Of a DNA stretch of 64,000 bases, positions 10,600 to 21,465 are shown piece by piece. Below the pieces are notes generated by a model. The model made no database searches and was not told the DNA's origin. It saw only the letters and a program-made list of their open reading frames with translations. Origin of the DNA: Blastobasis lacticolella (taxonomy: Eukaryota > Arthropoda > Insecta > Lepidoptera > Blastobasidae); NCBI GenBank assembly GCA_905147135.1, contig LR990051.1, forward strand, positions 19,559,115 through 19,623,114, in the 5' to 3' direction. Each line of letters opens with the position of its first letter. The stretch's first letter is position 1. The translations under genes and the position numbers were made by a program.

Positions 10600-11066
10600 C
10601 CCGAGACTCTTCACTCAGTCTGCAGAAGACCAACCTCGCTTCACCAACGGTAATAGAAGGCACACCTAGCGAGTGGCGGGCTCATTGCGGTGCTGTTCAT
10701 CATCACAGCCCGTAACAGTCCACTGCAGGATTTAGGGCCTCTCCCACGAAAGGGGAGGTTATTGCCATAATCTCCACGCTCGGCAGGCGGGTTGGAGATC
10801 GCAGTGTTTAAATATAACAAAGGAAAATGCTGCTGCCCATTTTCCAGCCTACGGAGACTCTTGATCTTTTGCCTCGAAAACATTAGTCGCCTTGTACGAC
10901 ACCCATGAGTGTAAGGGGTTGGTGCTATTCTACTCTGCCGGACACCACACGGCCATGTGGTGCTGTTCGGCTATCCTCAAATAACGAAACGGTCACCCAT
11001 CCAGTTTCCGGACTCTCGTGCGTTGCTTAACTTTGGTTATCGGTCTCGCAAGAAAGCTGCGAAGAC
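10600..11066 (-). mobile_element. 5S-rRNA-like SINE (family Q), split by a family A insertion
   Basis: Minus strand: TTGCGAGACCGATAACC, then CCAAAGTTAAGCAACG (complement at 11021-11036, the 5S box A region) and TGGATGGGTGACC (complement at 10991-11003, 5S box C), then the Q body, which resumes at 10698 as GAACAGCACCGCAATGAGCC and continues to about 10600 (GAGGTTGGTCTTCTGC). The 5S-like promoter boxes are better kept here than in other Q copies. Confidence 0.7.
10699..10958 (-). mobile_element. Family A copy inserted in 5S-like SINE
   Basis: Complete A copy. The 10-bp repeat GGTGCTGTTC at 10689-10698 and 10959-10968 is a perfect target duplication, and joining the flanks restores a continuous Q element. 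This dates the insertion after Q. Confidence 0.85.
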
Positions 11067-11129
11067 CCCGCCTCAAGTTCGCTAATTTACTAATGGATCG
11101 ATTAATTGGAATTGGATCGGAACGCTGGC

Positions 11130-13165
11130 TTGGACATTATCAACAGAAGATTTAAACACAGTATGCATTGTATTCCGGGTTCACCGATAAAGCAGCCTGC
11201 GATTTGAGGTGAAGCGGAAATAGACGCTGTTAATGAACAGTTTTTTAATTACCATTTTAAATTTTGTAATAAAAAATTGCAGAAATGTAAAATTTATGTT
11301 CTAAATAGTTATTTTAACATTTCAGGTGAACAAAATAGTTTTACATTTTTACTGCTATAATCAAATCTGGGAGCTTATAATAATGATTATGTTCTTAAAA
11401 ATATACTGTTTGACTTTTTTCTAAAATTAGATTCACATGCAAAATCGTGCAAAATCACAGCTATAATATTCTGTGACGATAAAAAAATAAAAAAATATTT
11501 ATATAATGATTGGGCTGTTTCTAAAATACCTGTCTACAGACAGGCACGCTCCATTAAGTAAGTTAAATAAATTAAACAATAATGTACGTTAAGTAATATG
11601 TTAAACGAAGTTGTCAATATTCCTTGTCGTGGTAACCTATAATTAAGGCTGCACTTAGAAAGAAAAAATATTTTAGCTATAAGATGCTATAACTTTGTTA
11701 GTGTAAGTCTTGTTGGTTGTCCTAAATAAATAAATAAATAAATCTACAGCCGCATCGTCACTTGCCACCTTACAAAAGCCTGACAAGTAATTTCAAAAAA
11801 ACACCGTAAATTTTCATTTATCACATAGTCACCAGGGAAGCCGCGTCAGCGAACAAAGTAAAAATTAGTATGTATTCATTTTATTCACGTAGGCAGCTAA
11901 TTTCAGCTTTACTTCTTATTAAAATTGTATACACCAATTGCATCTCTCTGTGGATATGTTTGACTTTCACGACTCTACGTTGATTAATAGATAATTTTTC
12001 GTAAATCCCTGCTTATTTTTTATAGAGACAATCGGAATCAATCACAAAACAAACTAGTTACCACTATTAGAGCGAAGAATATCTTTTTTGTAACAGAAAT
12101 ACGTCATTTTACCTCTAAATTAACCTTGGTTCTGTTTACGATAGTCTGACCTACTGTGCCAATTATTTTTACCCTAATGAAAAAGGAAATCAAATGATTT
12201 ATAACAAATCACAATTTATACTTTGTCGAAAACATTATGACTATACGATTATGACTATTATTTTTGTCAAAACATTTATCTGTTTGTTTACATACGTAAA
12301 AGTTTTGGCTCCCTTCCCAGACAGCTCGCGGGATTAGTATTTCTACTTGATACTAGATGGCGTTAGTAGTCAGCGTACGCGAAGATCTTTTGCTGCAACA
12401 TTGCGAAAGATGAGTTATAATTATTGCTCCACATTTTTATATCAATGAAACGTCAATAAACTGTATCAAATATTTTTAAATAAGTGGAAAAGTGTTGTAA
12501 GTTATTTCTAAAAATAAAATTTAGCTCTGACACTAAAACCAAAGCGACGTAATTCAAAGACCATAAAACGTCACAATCAGTAACAAACCGCAGCCATCTT
12601 GCCTACCTGGCTGTCATCCCACCTCAAGCATCGTCAAGAAAAAAAAACACAAAAATAAAAAATGTCTACCTGCCGCACCACATGTTACGAACGCCCGCCA
12701 TTATTTGGTTTGTAACCTTAACTGCGCAGCCATCACCGTACGAGATTGACGTCTATTATTTCATACCGTGACCTTATTCCTTCGCCACAAGGTCTATTTT
12801 CGAACCTTAAAAGGTTCAACTGAACTTGTGTTAAAAATAAAGCCACACCTTCTCAGGTACACGATATTTTTTACCCGTTTTCCTTGTTCCTTATGGCAAA
12901 GGGATAGAGGCGATATTTCTCTATGTTGCAGATAAAAAGGCCGCGCTCTGCACATGTGGTTCGCTTCTGGGAACTAATTAGCTCGACCCGGACTAGTTGG
13001 TCCGATGTTCGAGGAAACACGTCGATGCGACCTCAAGGTGATAGTCGGAAGGTAAATGTATGGGCTAAGTTTAAATATAAAATATCAACTTATTTAAGGT
13101 ATTATAGATAATTTTATTGTTTAACATGCGAGCACAGACATTTTTTGTTTTTGGAAAAAAAAACT
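11130..13165. other. AT-rich stretch with one LINE tail, otherwise unassigned
   Basis: At 11700-11742 a plus-strand LINE 3' end (family T) reads GTCTTGTTGGTTGTCC then an AAAT repeat; the inverse of this end lies at 45850-45935. The rest shows no convincing ORF or repeat. CG-containing words such as GGCGTTAGTAGTCAGCGTAC near 12360 and the CCGCAGCCATCTTGCC string near 12588 could belong to unique regulatory DNA. Confidence 0.35.
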
Positions 13166-13168
13166 TCG

Positions 13169-13370
13169 TGTTAATGTCCCGGTTTTGCTCTCGCGCACGA
13201 GGACCCGAGGTCCACTTCGGCCATGATCCAGAATTTGGCAGGTCAGATAATTACAGTGGAACGACTGCCATCTGACCTTCGTGACCCTGCTACCAGGGGA
13301 ACCTGACCAAATTGGATTATGATTACACATTCAGTCGCCTGAATGTGCAGGTTTCATCACGATGTTTTTT
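13169..13370 (-). mobile_element. SINE family B, 3' half
   Basis: Contains the complements of GCGCGAGAGCAAAACCGGGA, GATCATGGCC-type and GGTTCCCCTGGTAGCAGGGT, CATCGTGATGAAACCTGCAC. The break is inside the central hairpin-like AATGTGCAGG region; the tRNA head is missing. Confidence 0.7.
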
Positions 13371-13445
13371 ATTCTACGCTGTGGCAAATGAACAGACAGC
13401 CCATCGTAGATATTATGGGCGACGGTTATCGCTTGTCATGAATGT
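13371..13445. repeat. Inverted join of two family F tails
   Basis: 13371-13402 is the F 3' end on the minus strand (complement of GGGCTGTCTGTTCATTTGCC), and 13403-13445 is F on the plus strand (GATATTATGGGCGACGGTTA then TCGCTTGTCAT). The two halves of one module point away from a common junction, so a small inversion or head-to-head insertion occurred. Confidence 0.45.
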
Positions 13446-13539
13446 AGAAAAAAAAAGTTTGTCGCCCTTCACGATATCTAAGTAAAAGGGGCTGATGCAA
13501 ATTCACATTCTGGATTTAATACGCAATATCATCCGTAAC

Positions 13540-13612
13540 GTCCATAGACTGCGGTGACTGCTTACCATCAGGCAGCTTGTTTGCCGCCCGAGTGGTATAA
13601 AAATAAAACAAA
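13540..13612 (+). mobile_element. Family G tail
   Basis: AGACTGCGGTGACTGCTTAC, CATCAGGCAGCTTGTTTGCC, then GTGGTATAAAAAT. Related tails lie at 25123-25190, 59200-59280 (plus) and 52141-52202 (minus). Only the terminal 70 bp remain. Confidence 0.5.
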
Positions 13613-14424
13613 TCATCAAATACGGTAGAGCTCGTCTAATCTAAAATGACGCGCCCCACTATCGCATTAACGCACACAAGCAAGTTTAAAATATGGACGC
13701 AATACATATACAAATGCCGTTGTAATTGGTCATTCAGTTGGCGGTGAGATTCAAACGTAGGAACACGCGTCGTTCATTGGCTCCCACACAGATAAAGTGT
13801 CGTTATCAATATTTGCACTCACACATCGAAATCAACTAACTAAGTAGTGGGGTGCGTCATTTTAGACTAGACGAGCTCTACCATACGGCTAATATATATA
13901 ATGCATAATAGGTTTATCTAGAAAGTACCAACAATTGATAAATCACAAAACCCATAGATACATACACAAAACCCACAAAAACCTATTCCACAAAGCTACG
14001 GGAATACCCAGATGCTTGTTTATTATGATGCATTTACCTATGGCGGCATTTCCTAGACCTATAATTGAATACCCACTACCTTAATTATAGCTGGAATACC
14101 TAGGTATTTAAGGAATAATTTATTATAAGTCCGTTTCCCGTGTTGCTATTAAACACGTTTGCGGTTTATACTTGTACCTAAGACCCAGAACAATAAAGGA
14201 GTATTTACCTGTATTTAGAGTGAGGATTTGTATCTGGCACAAATGTAGGTAAAGGTATTTATTTTACTGTAAACAAAGATATTATAGAGAATATTTTGAT
14301 TCAACGCATTCAATTCTATGAAGGAAGAGATCTCTCTAACAAACCAAAGAAATGTTGATTGAAAATCTATTATGTTGAATTTGAAGAGTGTGCTTGAGAT
14401 AACTACCGATAATACAAGTTAAGC

Positions 14425-14500
14425 ATTACACTGTATTTTTATTTCCTGTAATGTTATAAATTGATGCAATAAAGAGATTACATACATACATACACACATA
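14425..14500 (+). mobile_element. LINE family S 3' end with ACAT tail
   Basis: TGTATTTTTATTTCCTGTAA, TGTTATAAATTGATGCAATA, AAGAGATT then an ACAT repeat. Near-identical in inverse orientation at 6918-6990. Confidence 0.6.
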
Positions 14501-14502
14501 CA

Positions 14503-14640
14503 CTGGGTACAACTGGATGGGTAATCGTTTCGACTTTGAGGCTAGTCGAACGTTCAGCGCCGCAACGAGCTCGCCGTTCTTTAGGCGTACCTCCTAGTAG
14601 TTAGGATCCTGACACTGATAGAACGTCACGGGAGCTGGTT
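14503..14640 (+). mobile_element. 5S-rRNA-like SINE (family Q), 5'-truncated
   Basis: Starts inside the 5S box C (ACTGGATGGGTAATCGTTTC), then GAGGCTAGTCGAACGTTCAG and CGCAACGAGCTCGCCG. It follows the S-family ACAT tail directly. Confidence 0.55.
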
Positions 14641-14704
14641 GGCACGATATTATTATTATAATTATTATTGACGTATCACATACCTAACCTAACCGAGAAA
14701 ATAT

Positions 14705-14865
14705 GACAGATAACTCCCGACCAAGTATAAAATATGCTCCAATATTTCTTAAAGTACTAAACCAATTTTAATGAAACATAGCTACGAACTATCTAGATTA
14801 AACTGGCTTTCCAACAAAGAAAGCAGCTATGAAATCGGTTTATCCACCCGGGATCTAAAATGCAA
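14705..14865 (+). mobile_element. Repeat family L remnant
   Basis: ACCAATTTTAATGAAACATA, GCTACGAACTATC, then ATGAAATCGGTTTATCCACC. The same order (cannot-cross AAACCGATT-like word, AAACAnAGCTA, ATCGGTCCATCCGT) recurs at 30170-30345 and 47812-48075. It is noncoding and probably an old retroelement end. Confidence 0.4.
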
Positions 14866-15607
14866 CAAACATACATTTACCATACCTATGGCTATAAACA
14901 TTTACACGGTAAAATCAAATCAAATACGTTTATCAGTTTGGGATTTCTCAAACACGTCATACACACAATACATGTAATAAGAATAAATAGTAGACACCAC
15001 GGGATTATAAAGCGGACAACATTTTCATGGCCAGTATGTAGGGTCATATAAAAAAAGAAAAAAATATATATAGACTCCGCTTCCAAAGACTTTGTCTTTG
15101 TCTCCGTCGGCGCTTAAAAAAAGTCAGTACAGCCTACACGAGCCAACTCCATGGCCACAGCAGGACATGAGTACGTTAGGTGTGTTGTCTCCTCACAACG
15201 AAGAGCTGATAAGCCCGACCTCTGGCCCCACTTCCCGCCAGTACTGCGTAGCGCACCGTCCCCTTATCAGTACCGACGTAGGTAACCCACGTTTAATTGG
15301 ACCGTGTTTTTGTTAACTGTACTTAATTTGGTAGTTTTTAACTATACCTATCATGGAGTTACTATTATTTTAATCTAGTGGACACGGCGTGTTCGTTCGT
15401 GTACACATTTTTTTACGCGGGGAATGCATTACGCACGTTACTCTCCGTCGGGGGACGAAGGGCCCTGTGTGGGACGGGACTCCTGGCGGTCGCCGGTCTA
15501 CCCACTAAGCCCCGCGGTGCTCCTACGTCGTCTTAATGGAGGTGACATGAGAGCAGCCGAAGCCTTGTCATCCACGACACCGTTATTTACTCCTGCCATT
15601 ACTTTTT

Positions 15608-15725
15608 TCTTGCTTATAAACCTTCTTCTTGAATCACTCTATCTATTGTTGAAAACGGCGTTAAAATCCGTCGCTTAGTTTGAAAGATCTAAGCGTACAT
15701 AGATACATAGGGAAAGATGGCGGTT
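15608..15725 (+). mobile_element. Repeat family K
   Basis: TTGCTTATAAACCTTCTTCT, TGAATCACTCTATCTATTG, AAAATCCGTCGCTTAGTTTG, AAAGATCTAAGCGTACATAG. It lies in the frame of an 84-codon ORF starting at 15424 that is therefore not a host gene in its second half. Confidence 0.55.
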
Positions 15726-15774
15726 TGACTTTGGTTTACTATGTATAGATGAGGAATTCATTGTTTCTAGAGAT

Positions 15775-15850
15775 GCATGCTCCATTTTCGGCCGCATGAG
15801 GTGAGGTGGGGGTCAAATGACTGTCTAGTTCATTGTGAAAATAAAGAAGA
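15775..15850 (+). mobile_element. Family P tail, degraded
   Basis: TTCGGCCGCATGAGGTGAGG, TGGGGGTCAAATGACTG, AGTTCATTGTGAAAATAAAG; compare the cleaner copy at 48553. Confidence 0.35.
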
Positions 15851-15934
15851 CATGTCTTTTGACGAAAATCTGATTAACGACAGACATTGATATTGGTTTC
15901 TAACTCGCGCTTACAAAATTTCATTAGCATTGAT

Positions 15935-16015
15935 TTTTTTTTGCTTACGGAGGCACACGGACGGGCGGTCCACCTGATGGAAAGTGTTTGTCTGCCGTAT
16001 AACATAAAAAAAAAT
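15935..16015. repeat. Chimera of O (minus) and C (plus) tails
   Basis: 15935-15975 reads as the complement of an O tail (GAGGCACACGGACGGGCGGT then CCACC), but after CTGATGGAAAGTG it changes to TTTGTCTGCCGTATAACATA and an A run, the plus-strand end of C. Two opposing 3' tails are joined at their shared CATCAGGTGG-related core. Confidence 0.5.
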
Positions 16016-16881
16016 TGCGTTAAGATGGCGATTTCTGTTCCGTACTTAATGTCGCGTGTACCGTGTTGTATTGAATTAATAAATAATAACTATCATAATG
16101 ATTTGGAGTACTAATTATCAGTTTACATGGAGCCCGTTTCCCGTAATCGGCCTACTCAATCCCGGCAAACAAGCTACTCCAAGCACGTTACTAGTACAGC
16201 AATAAAGGTGCTTTATCTCCCTCCCGGTTATCTCGGGCCAGGAGCCAATACCCACGTGACCTCATGACGCTAACGATATGACTTGTAGTCTATATTTATT
16301 ATACTAGAGGCAGATAAGCGCAAGATACGGCTATCTTCAGTTTTTGTGCCTCAAAAATTCTGACGGCATAGTGGTTACTGACCTCGTTTCGTGCTGGCTG
16401 ATTATAAATCTTTCGTTTGGTAGATTAGGGGTTTGTGCGTGGGTAACTGTTTTTTTTTGTGTATTTGATAAGCGTTTCGTTGGTTCTTTTTTGCTTTGTT
16501 CCTGATTTGAGTTACTCCGAAATGGGGCTGTAACTTTTAATTTAAGTATTCACTGTCAGTAAAATGATCATCAACTGCTGTATAACATAAACCGTCTCTC
16601 AAAATTCAAGGTTAAACCAATAACTTTACTTTTCTAACACCAATCATACCAATATCTTTGAGAAATAAACAAACGATGTCAATTGTCACAATGTCAATTA
16701 CCGTTAATAAAGCCATGGATCTAGACAGACATAGCCGTAGAAAAAAAAATGATTAAAGCGCACGAAATCGTGGTAATCGCGGTACAGTGTCTAAACTAGC
16801 TCTTAAAAACAAGTCGTTAAATACTCGCAGTTTTTAGTTAAATTGCTACCAACATTCACTAATACTGAATTGTGGTTAACT

Positions 16882-17106
16882 GGCCGTGTGGTGTCCGGCA
16901 GAGTAGAATAGCACCAACCCCTTACGCTCATGGGTGTCGTACAAGGCGACTAATGTTTTCGAAGCAAAAGACCAAAAGTCTCCGTAGTCTGGAAAATGGG
17001 TAGCAGCATTTTACATTGTTATATTTAAACACTGCGATCTCCAACCCGCCTGCCAAGCGTGGAGAGGCCCTAAGTCCTGCAGTAGACTGTTACGGGCTGT
17101 GATGAT
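16882..17106 (+). mobile_element. Family A copy with internal deletion
   Basis: Intact from GGCCGTGTGGTGTCCGGCAG to CCAAGCGTGGAGA, then jumps straight to GAGGCCCTAAGTCCTGCAGT; the 30-base GATTATGGCAATAACC region is missing. The deletion lies between two GGAGAGG-like words. Confidence 0.8.
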
Positions 17107-17177
17107 GTTCACAGATAAGACATTCCCTGAAATGAAACACTGATTTTAGAATACTGATACTATAGTAGGCTTGACCT

Positions 17178-17345
17178 TAGGGGCAGTCAAGATCTCGAGT
17201 GGCGACCACGTACCGGAAGACGGAACGTAGGTAGGCCTCCAACAAGGTGGAACGACGAACTTGTAAAGTTCGTAGGTACCAGCTGGATGCGGAAGGCCCA
17301 GGACAGTATGAGAGTTTATGGAGATCTCTGGGAGAGGCCTATGAT
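17178..17345 (+). mobile_element. RTE-like LINE C-terminus, decayed
   Basis: Plus-strand reading ILEWRPRTGRRNVGRPPTRW then NDELVKFVGTSWMRKAQDS, followed by a frame change before the LWRSLGEA-like end. Starts near 17178, without the upstream reverse transcriptase region. Same family as 8270 and 23549. Confidence 0.7.
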
Positions 17346-17449
17346 CATTTGTCCTTAGCCACCGACGCTTTGTACGCATATATTTTTTAAATTAGACTTC
17401 AAACAGCAGAACCTACGTAAGAGGTAGGAGGAGTAGAATTCTTGCATCG

Positions 17450-17995
17450 TTGCGTACCAGTTTAAAGGATAAGATAGCCAGCGCAATTACAGGCATGAGA
17501 CGTTTCATCTTAGTCCTCACAGTGACAACGCCCTGGGCTTCGATTCTGGTACGGAAATCGTCTCAGTTGCAGTAACATTACAATTGCATCGCATGTCAAA
17601 CGTGTGATTATTATTCAAATGACAGATGTTGAGTTGCAACTTTCATGAGTTCGAACTTTCCACAATTCGTTTTCTGGCACTTTAGTTGCATTATGGTTTT
17701 ATATGGCTGTTGGTACTCCAATAAATAAATAAATTACTAAGTTGCATCTTTCTTACTTGTCAAACTGCCTTCAATTCTGTCAACTAAAACGTGTCAAAGG
17801 TCGAACAATGATTTAACTGAAATTTAACTAGGATGATGCTGGGACTGACTCGATACCTCGACGTAGTTATAGTAACATCACAGTTACATTGCAACATAAT
17901 AACAACTGCATTGCACACCAGAATCGATACCCTGCGGTTCTGCATTTCTGTTACCTGTAATCTACATGTATGACTCGTAGATGTTGACAGGTGGG
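17450..17995 (+). mobile_element. Family F element, interrupted by element D
   Basis: TAAGATAGCCAGCGCAATTA, CAGGCATGAGACGTTTCATC and TTAGTCCTCACAGTGACAAC lead to the break at 17533; the F sequence resumes at 17945 with CGGTTCTGCATTTCTGTTAC. A second F copy starts at 18026, directly downstream, in the same orientation. Confidence 0.65.
17533..17944 (+). mobile_element. Element D, nonautonomous TIR element inside F
   Basis: Left end CTGGGCTTCGATTCTGGTAC; right end, reverse-complemented, CAGGGTATCGATTCTGGTGT. An imperfect 18-bp terminal inverted repeat therefore ends in TCGATTCTGGT. Subterminal words GTAACATTACAATTGCA and TGCAATGTAACTGTGATG also mirror each other. A second copy lies inverted at 62601-63044. 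No transposase ORF is present and no unambiguous target duplication could be read. The shared peptide of the two copies on one strand reflects nucleotide identity only. Confidence 0.65.
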
Positions 17996-18025
17996 CTGGT
18001 TGCAATGCAGCATTGAATAATGTGT

Positions 18026-18215
18026 ACTGGTTTGAAAGATAAAGTAGCCAGCGCAATTACAGGCATGAAGCGTTTTATCTTAGTCCTCACAGTGACAACG
18101 CACTTGTGGTTCTGCATTTTGTCAATACAATCGTAGATGTGATGGGCGACAGCTACCGCTTGCCATCAGGTGGGTTGTCTGCTCGTTTGTCATTACGTAG
18201 CATGAAATAAAGTAC
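18026..18215 (+). mobile_element. Family F element, complete 3' end
   Basis: Reference copy for F: AAAGTAGCCAGCGCAATTAC, AGGCATGAAGCGTTTTATCT, TAGTCCTCACAGTGACAACG, GTGGTTCTGCATTTTGTC, GATGTGATGGGCGACAGCTA, CGCTTGCCATCAGGTGGGTT and GCATGAAATAAA. Noncoding, SINE-sized, sharing only its CATCAGGTGG core with C and E. Confidence 0.65.
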
Positions 18216-18511
18216 TCTACTTGATAAGAGATAGCCTCCAGGCCCCAATCACTGCACTTCACTTTGTCGCCTCGTAACTTCACAGTAAATATTTAATTGC
18301 TACACTCTCGTTTCTAATGCACTCTCTAGTTGGCTGTTTAGGTTTAGTACTCCGTGGCAGTGTTTGTAACCCGACGGTTTACGAGACAGTTTCCTACTAT
18401 GTCGGTTGGAGAGGTTTGAATAAAGAATTAGGGAAGTTTAATGCCCCTTTTTGGGAGGAGCTTTACTTTCAGAAGGTGATTGAAAATAGCGACGTTCCAG
18501 TGTCTCTTTTT

Positions 18512-18640
18512 TTTTTATAGTTGAGGAAATAGACGGTCCAACCGTCATCCAGGATATCAGTGATCTAATCCGAGCGAGCCTGGTGCCGGCGGCCTTTAAA
18601 GTACATGTAGACATGCTTTTTGAGGAAGGGAGCTCATTTC
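18512..18640 (-). mobile_element. Family O tail, degraded
   Basis: Minus strand: CATGTCTACATGTACTTTAA, AGGCCGCCGGCACCAGGC, GATATCCTGGATGACGGTTG, followed by an A run. Compare GCCGGCCTTTGAGG and GTCCAGGACATTTG in the copy split at 55060-55430. Confidence 0.4.
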
Positions 18641-18852
18641 ACATCTTCCATCTGCGGTAATCCTTTCTCTTGCTCCTTTGTAGACCACTTAGCTGTGAGA
18701 GGAACCGAACTCGGTACTTCTGGCTTACAAATCGGACCCGCAGGTCATTAGGCCACCGGCTCTCTTCCAACCTTGTTGAAGTAAATCCACCTTCAATTCA
18801 ATTTAAGGTTCCGTTCCATTCTGGTAAAGCGCGCATAATAACAATTCAATAA

Positions 18853-18953
18853 TGCTTGCGTTGTTGTATTCCGGTTTGAAGGATAAAGAAGCCAGCGCAA
18901 TTACAGGCATGAGACAATTTATCTTAGTTCCTCACAGTCCACCCACGGTTTTG
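18853..18953 (+). mobile_element. Family F, 3'-truncated
   Basis: GTATTCCGGTTTGAAGGATA, AAGAAGCCAGCGCAATTACA, GGCATGAGAC then CTCACAGTCCACCCACGG; truncated by the poly(A)-side of the C element that begins at 18954. Confidence 0.6.
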
Positions 18954-19235
18954 CTTTTTTTATGATATACGGCAGACAAACCGGTAAGCGGGCGGGCGAC
19001 TTGATAGAAAGTGGTCACCACCGCTTATGGACATCAGCAACACCAACGCTACAATGCGTAGCTCGCCTGTAAAGAGACCTCTAATCAACCTCTTTAAATA
19101 TCTCATGTCACAGTTCAAAGGAAACACTGCGACTGGGAGCTCACGCCACATCTGAATCGTGTGAGCGAGAAACGATGTTTCGAACCTTTGCGTGAACACC
19201 AACAGAGGTTCTACGTAATGCCGATGAGTAATTGA
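18954..19235 (-). mobile_element. LINE family C: reverse transcriptase C-terminus and 3' UTR
   Basis: Minus-strand frame VEPLLVFTQRFETSFLAHTI, QMWRELPVAVFPLNCDMRYL then KRLIRGLFTG. The pattern R-F-x-x-S-F-x-x-x-x-I-x-x-W-x-x-L-P-x-x-V-F is a common C-terminal signature of insect non-LTR reverse transcriptases. The frame continues without a stop into the 3' UTR, which carries the CATCAGGTGG-like module. This links the tail to a protein-coding LINE. The clade (jockey-, CR1- or I-like) cannot be settled from this piece. Confidence 0.7.
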
Positions 19236-19642
19236 GTACCCATCCAGCGGTGGGTGGTGTGATGGCGGACACTTTATATGTTGCCTGCAACCCAAATGAC
19301 CGTCATTGGGTTGTCATCAACGAATCGCAGACCGTCACATCTCTGCTGTCACTGCGTAGAAAAGAAATAAGAATTGTAACTGCGAAATGCTTCTTACCGC
19401 TCATTCCAAATCCAACCAGCAAATGGAGAAACAAAGGGAATACGACCAACAAAGGACGCGGGGATAATAATATTTCTTCCGCTTTATATTCACCTATGAA
19501 TTACAATAAACCGGCTGGACACCTTCATTTTTCCAGGGTCCCACGGCGCCCGCCCCCGCGCCCCTCTCACCGCCTCGTGCCGAGAAAGGATGGGACAACG
19601 TTTTAGTCGTAATAGTTGTAGTCGTTTATTGGAATAAAAATA

Positions 19643-19860
19643 ATATTTTTTTATGTCTTATGATAGGCGAACAGGCAAGAGGTTAACCTGATGAAATGTG
19701 GTCACTGCTGCCTATAGACATTAACAATGCGAGGTGTTTCACCTATGCGTTTCCTACCTCAATAACCTTTAATACAAAGGCATAAACACGATTGCCTAAA
19801 TTCCATCCGAATGTAGCACTGGAGACCTCACTCACCGCGCCGTTTAAAAAAGAATCATCT
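19643..19860 (-). mobile_element. Family E, degraded
   Basis: TTTTATGTCTTATGATAGGC, GAACAGGCAAGAGGTTAACC, TGCCTATAGACATTAACAAT and the CTCACTCACCGCGCCGTTTA region match the 9258 copy with many changes and gaps. Confidence 0.5.
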
Positions 19861-19945
19861 TGGTTTTAATGTTGTTTGTTTTTTGATAACTCAAATATGG
19901 ACATTGTCTGAAATAAATTGATTTTATTTTTATTTTATTTATTTA

Positions 19946-20105
19946 AGGTCCCGGTTGTGCTAACGCGTACGAAGACCCGGGATACGCTTTGACCATGATC
20001 CAAGATTTGTCAGATCAGGTAATTACAGTGAAACGATTGCCATCTGACCTCCTAGGCTCTGCTAGCAGGGGATCCTGATCAGACTGGATCATGGTTACAC
20101 ATTGA
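19946..20105 (-). mobile_element. SINE family B, 3' half
   Basis: Starts at the A-rich tail side with GGTCCCGGTTGTGCTAACGC, then GACCATGATCCAAGATTTGT and GCTAGCAGGGGATCCTGATC. The head is missing. Confidence 0.65.
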
Positions 20106-20190
20106 GAGTTATCACAGCGCGTAGAAGATAGGGGGACCTATGGAGACCGACAAACGTGTAAGACGTGCGACGTGCTTACACCGGCGATAT

Positions 20191-20527
20191 ACTTTTTTTT
20201 ATGTCATACAGTAGGCAAACAGGCCAACGGGCCACCTGCTGGAAAGTGGTCACCACTGCCTATAGACATTAGCAACACCAAGAGTATCGCCAATGCGTTG
20301 CCCACCTCCATAACACGTTGCTCTGGCAGCAAAAAGACAAATCCACTGCCAAAGCCACGGTTCCCCAATTCCCTCCCCATGGAGCACTGGAAACCTTACT
20401 CACCGGCAGAAACACAACACTATTTAAAAGAGTATTGTTTAGCTGCGGTATTCTGTAAGGTGGAGGTACTTCCCCAGTCGGGCGGCTCCAATTCGAACGG
20501 GATACCCCGCTATGCCCTACCTCTCTT
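20191..20527 (-). mobile_element. Family E copy
   Basis: Close match to the 9258 copy from the poly(A) side (TTTTTTTTATGTCATACAGT) to CCCGCTATGCCCTACCTCTC. A 133-codon ORF across it (20172-20573) is an artefact of the repeat, as the same frame is open in the other E copies. Confidence 0.75.
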
Positions 20528-20529
20528 AA

Positions 20530-21435
20530 AAACCTCTCTTAAAACTGAGCACCAAGACACACCATGCACATAACCGTATAGGCGAATTATATGTCCGTAC
20601 GTAGCCGGACGTACGAAATAAAACTGGACAAGTCTGTTTATTGTCGATTAAGTGATGTTAGATCAGCCAATATTTAAATAATCTTCGCGGATCGGCACAT
20701 CCCTAGTCGCGTAACCCCCCTCCCCCCACCCCTCCGTGCGCTGGAATTCATTTCAACTTGGCAGAAAAACTCAAGCGAACACCTTTTTTCAGAATATGAA
20801 ATCTGGCGAAAGTTGCGGCAAAAAACACGGTCACAGCCCGCAACCCCGTCGTAAGGCTTGGGCGCCGATTTATTTTATGCCCATTGCGTGTTGGGCGCGG
20901 CATGGACTGTCGGCCAATCTTTGGAGAGGAGTAATGCACTTTGCATACATTGCACGATTGCTTTGAGGAGATGATACCTACATGAATGGAGCTAATTGGG
21001 TAAAAGGAAGCTTAGATAATGGCTAAACAGGAGTTGCAGCAATTTAACGGGTGGTGGGAACTAGCCTGTAAGTCTTACAAATAAGTAATACAGGAAAGTC
21101 TATTGTTGTTTGAATTTTGTTGGGTGATGTAATTCGCCTGAAAGGGGTGTAGGGAAAAGTGACGTTAAGTAATACCACAAGCAGTAGGTATACAATCCTA
21201 CATAGTAAAGAAAAATTATGAGGTAAATAAATCCGAAAAGAATCTTTTACGTCCGTGAAACTACTTAATGCTTACTTTTTTACAGAAGGAGGGTCGTTAA
21301 TTTAAAATCAAAACATAACGTAAATAATAATCTTCCATGCTCCAATCCATTCTAATTAATTAAACAATAATTTACTTATTTATCACGTGACTTATTAGCA
21401 GTTCAAAAATCATCAGCTGTTTCCTCTTGAGTGTC
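20530..21435. other. Unassigned stretch
   Basis: Contains a C-rich string at 20714-20730 (AACCCCCCTCCCCCCACCCC) and AT-rich DNA further on. No element or gene could be named. Confidence 0.35.
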
Positions 21436-21465
21436 AATGACCTCTCAGCCAGCTGGTAGGTCATT
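21436..21465. promoter_or_regulatory. Everted AGGTCA half-sites around CCAGCTGG
   Basis: AATGACCT (21436-21443) and AGGTCATT (21458-21465) are perfect inverted copies, spaced by 14 bases that contain the palindrome CCAGCTGG (21449-21456). AGGTCA is the nuclear-receptor half-site and CAGCTG a bHLH E-box. Function is inferred only. Confidence 0.25.

Noticed and set aside
20172..20573. 133-codon ORF
   Set aside because: Lies entirely in a family E copy; the same frame appears in the other E copies by identity.
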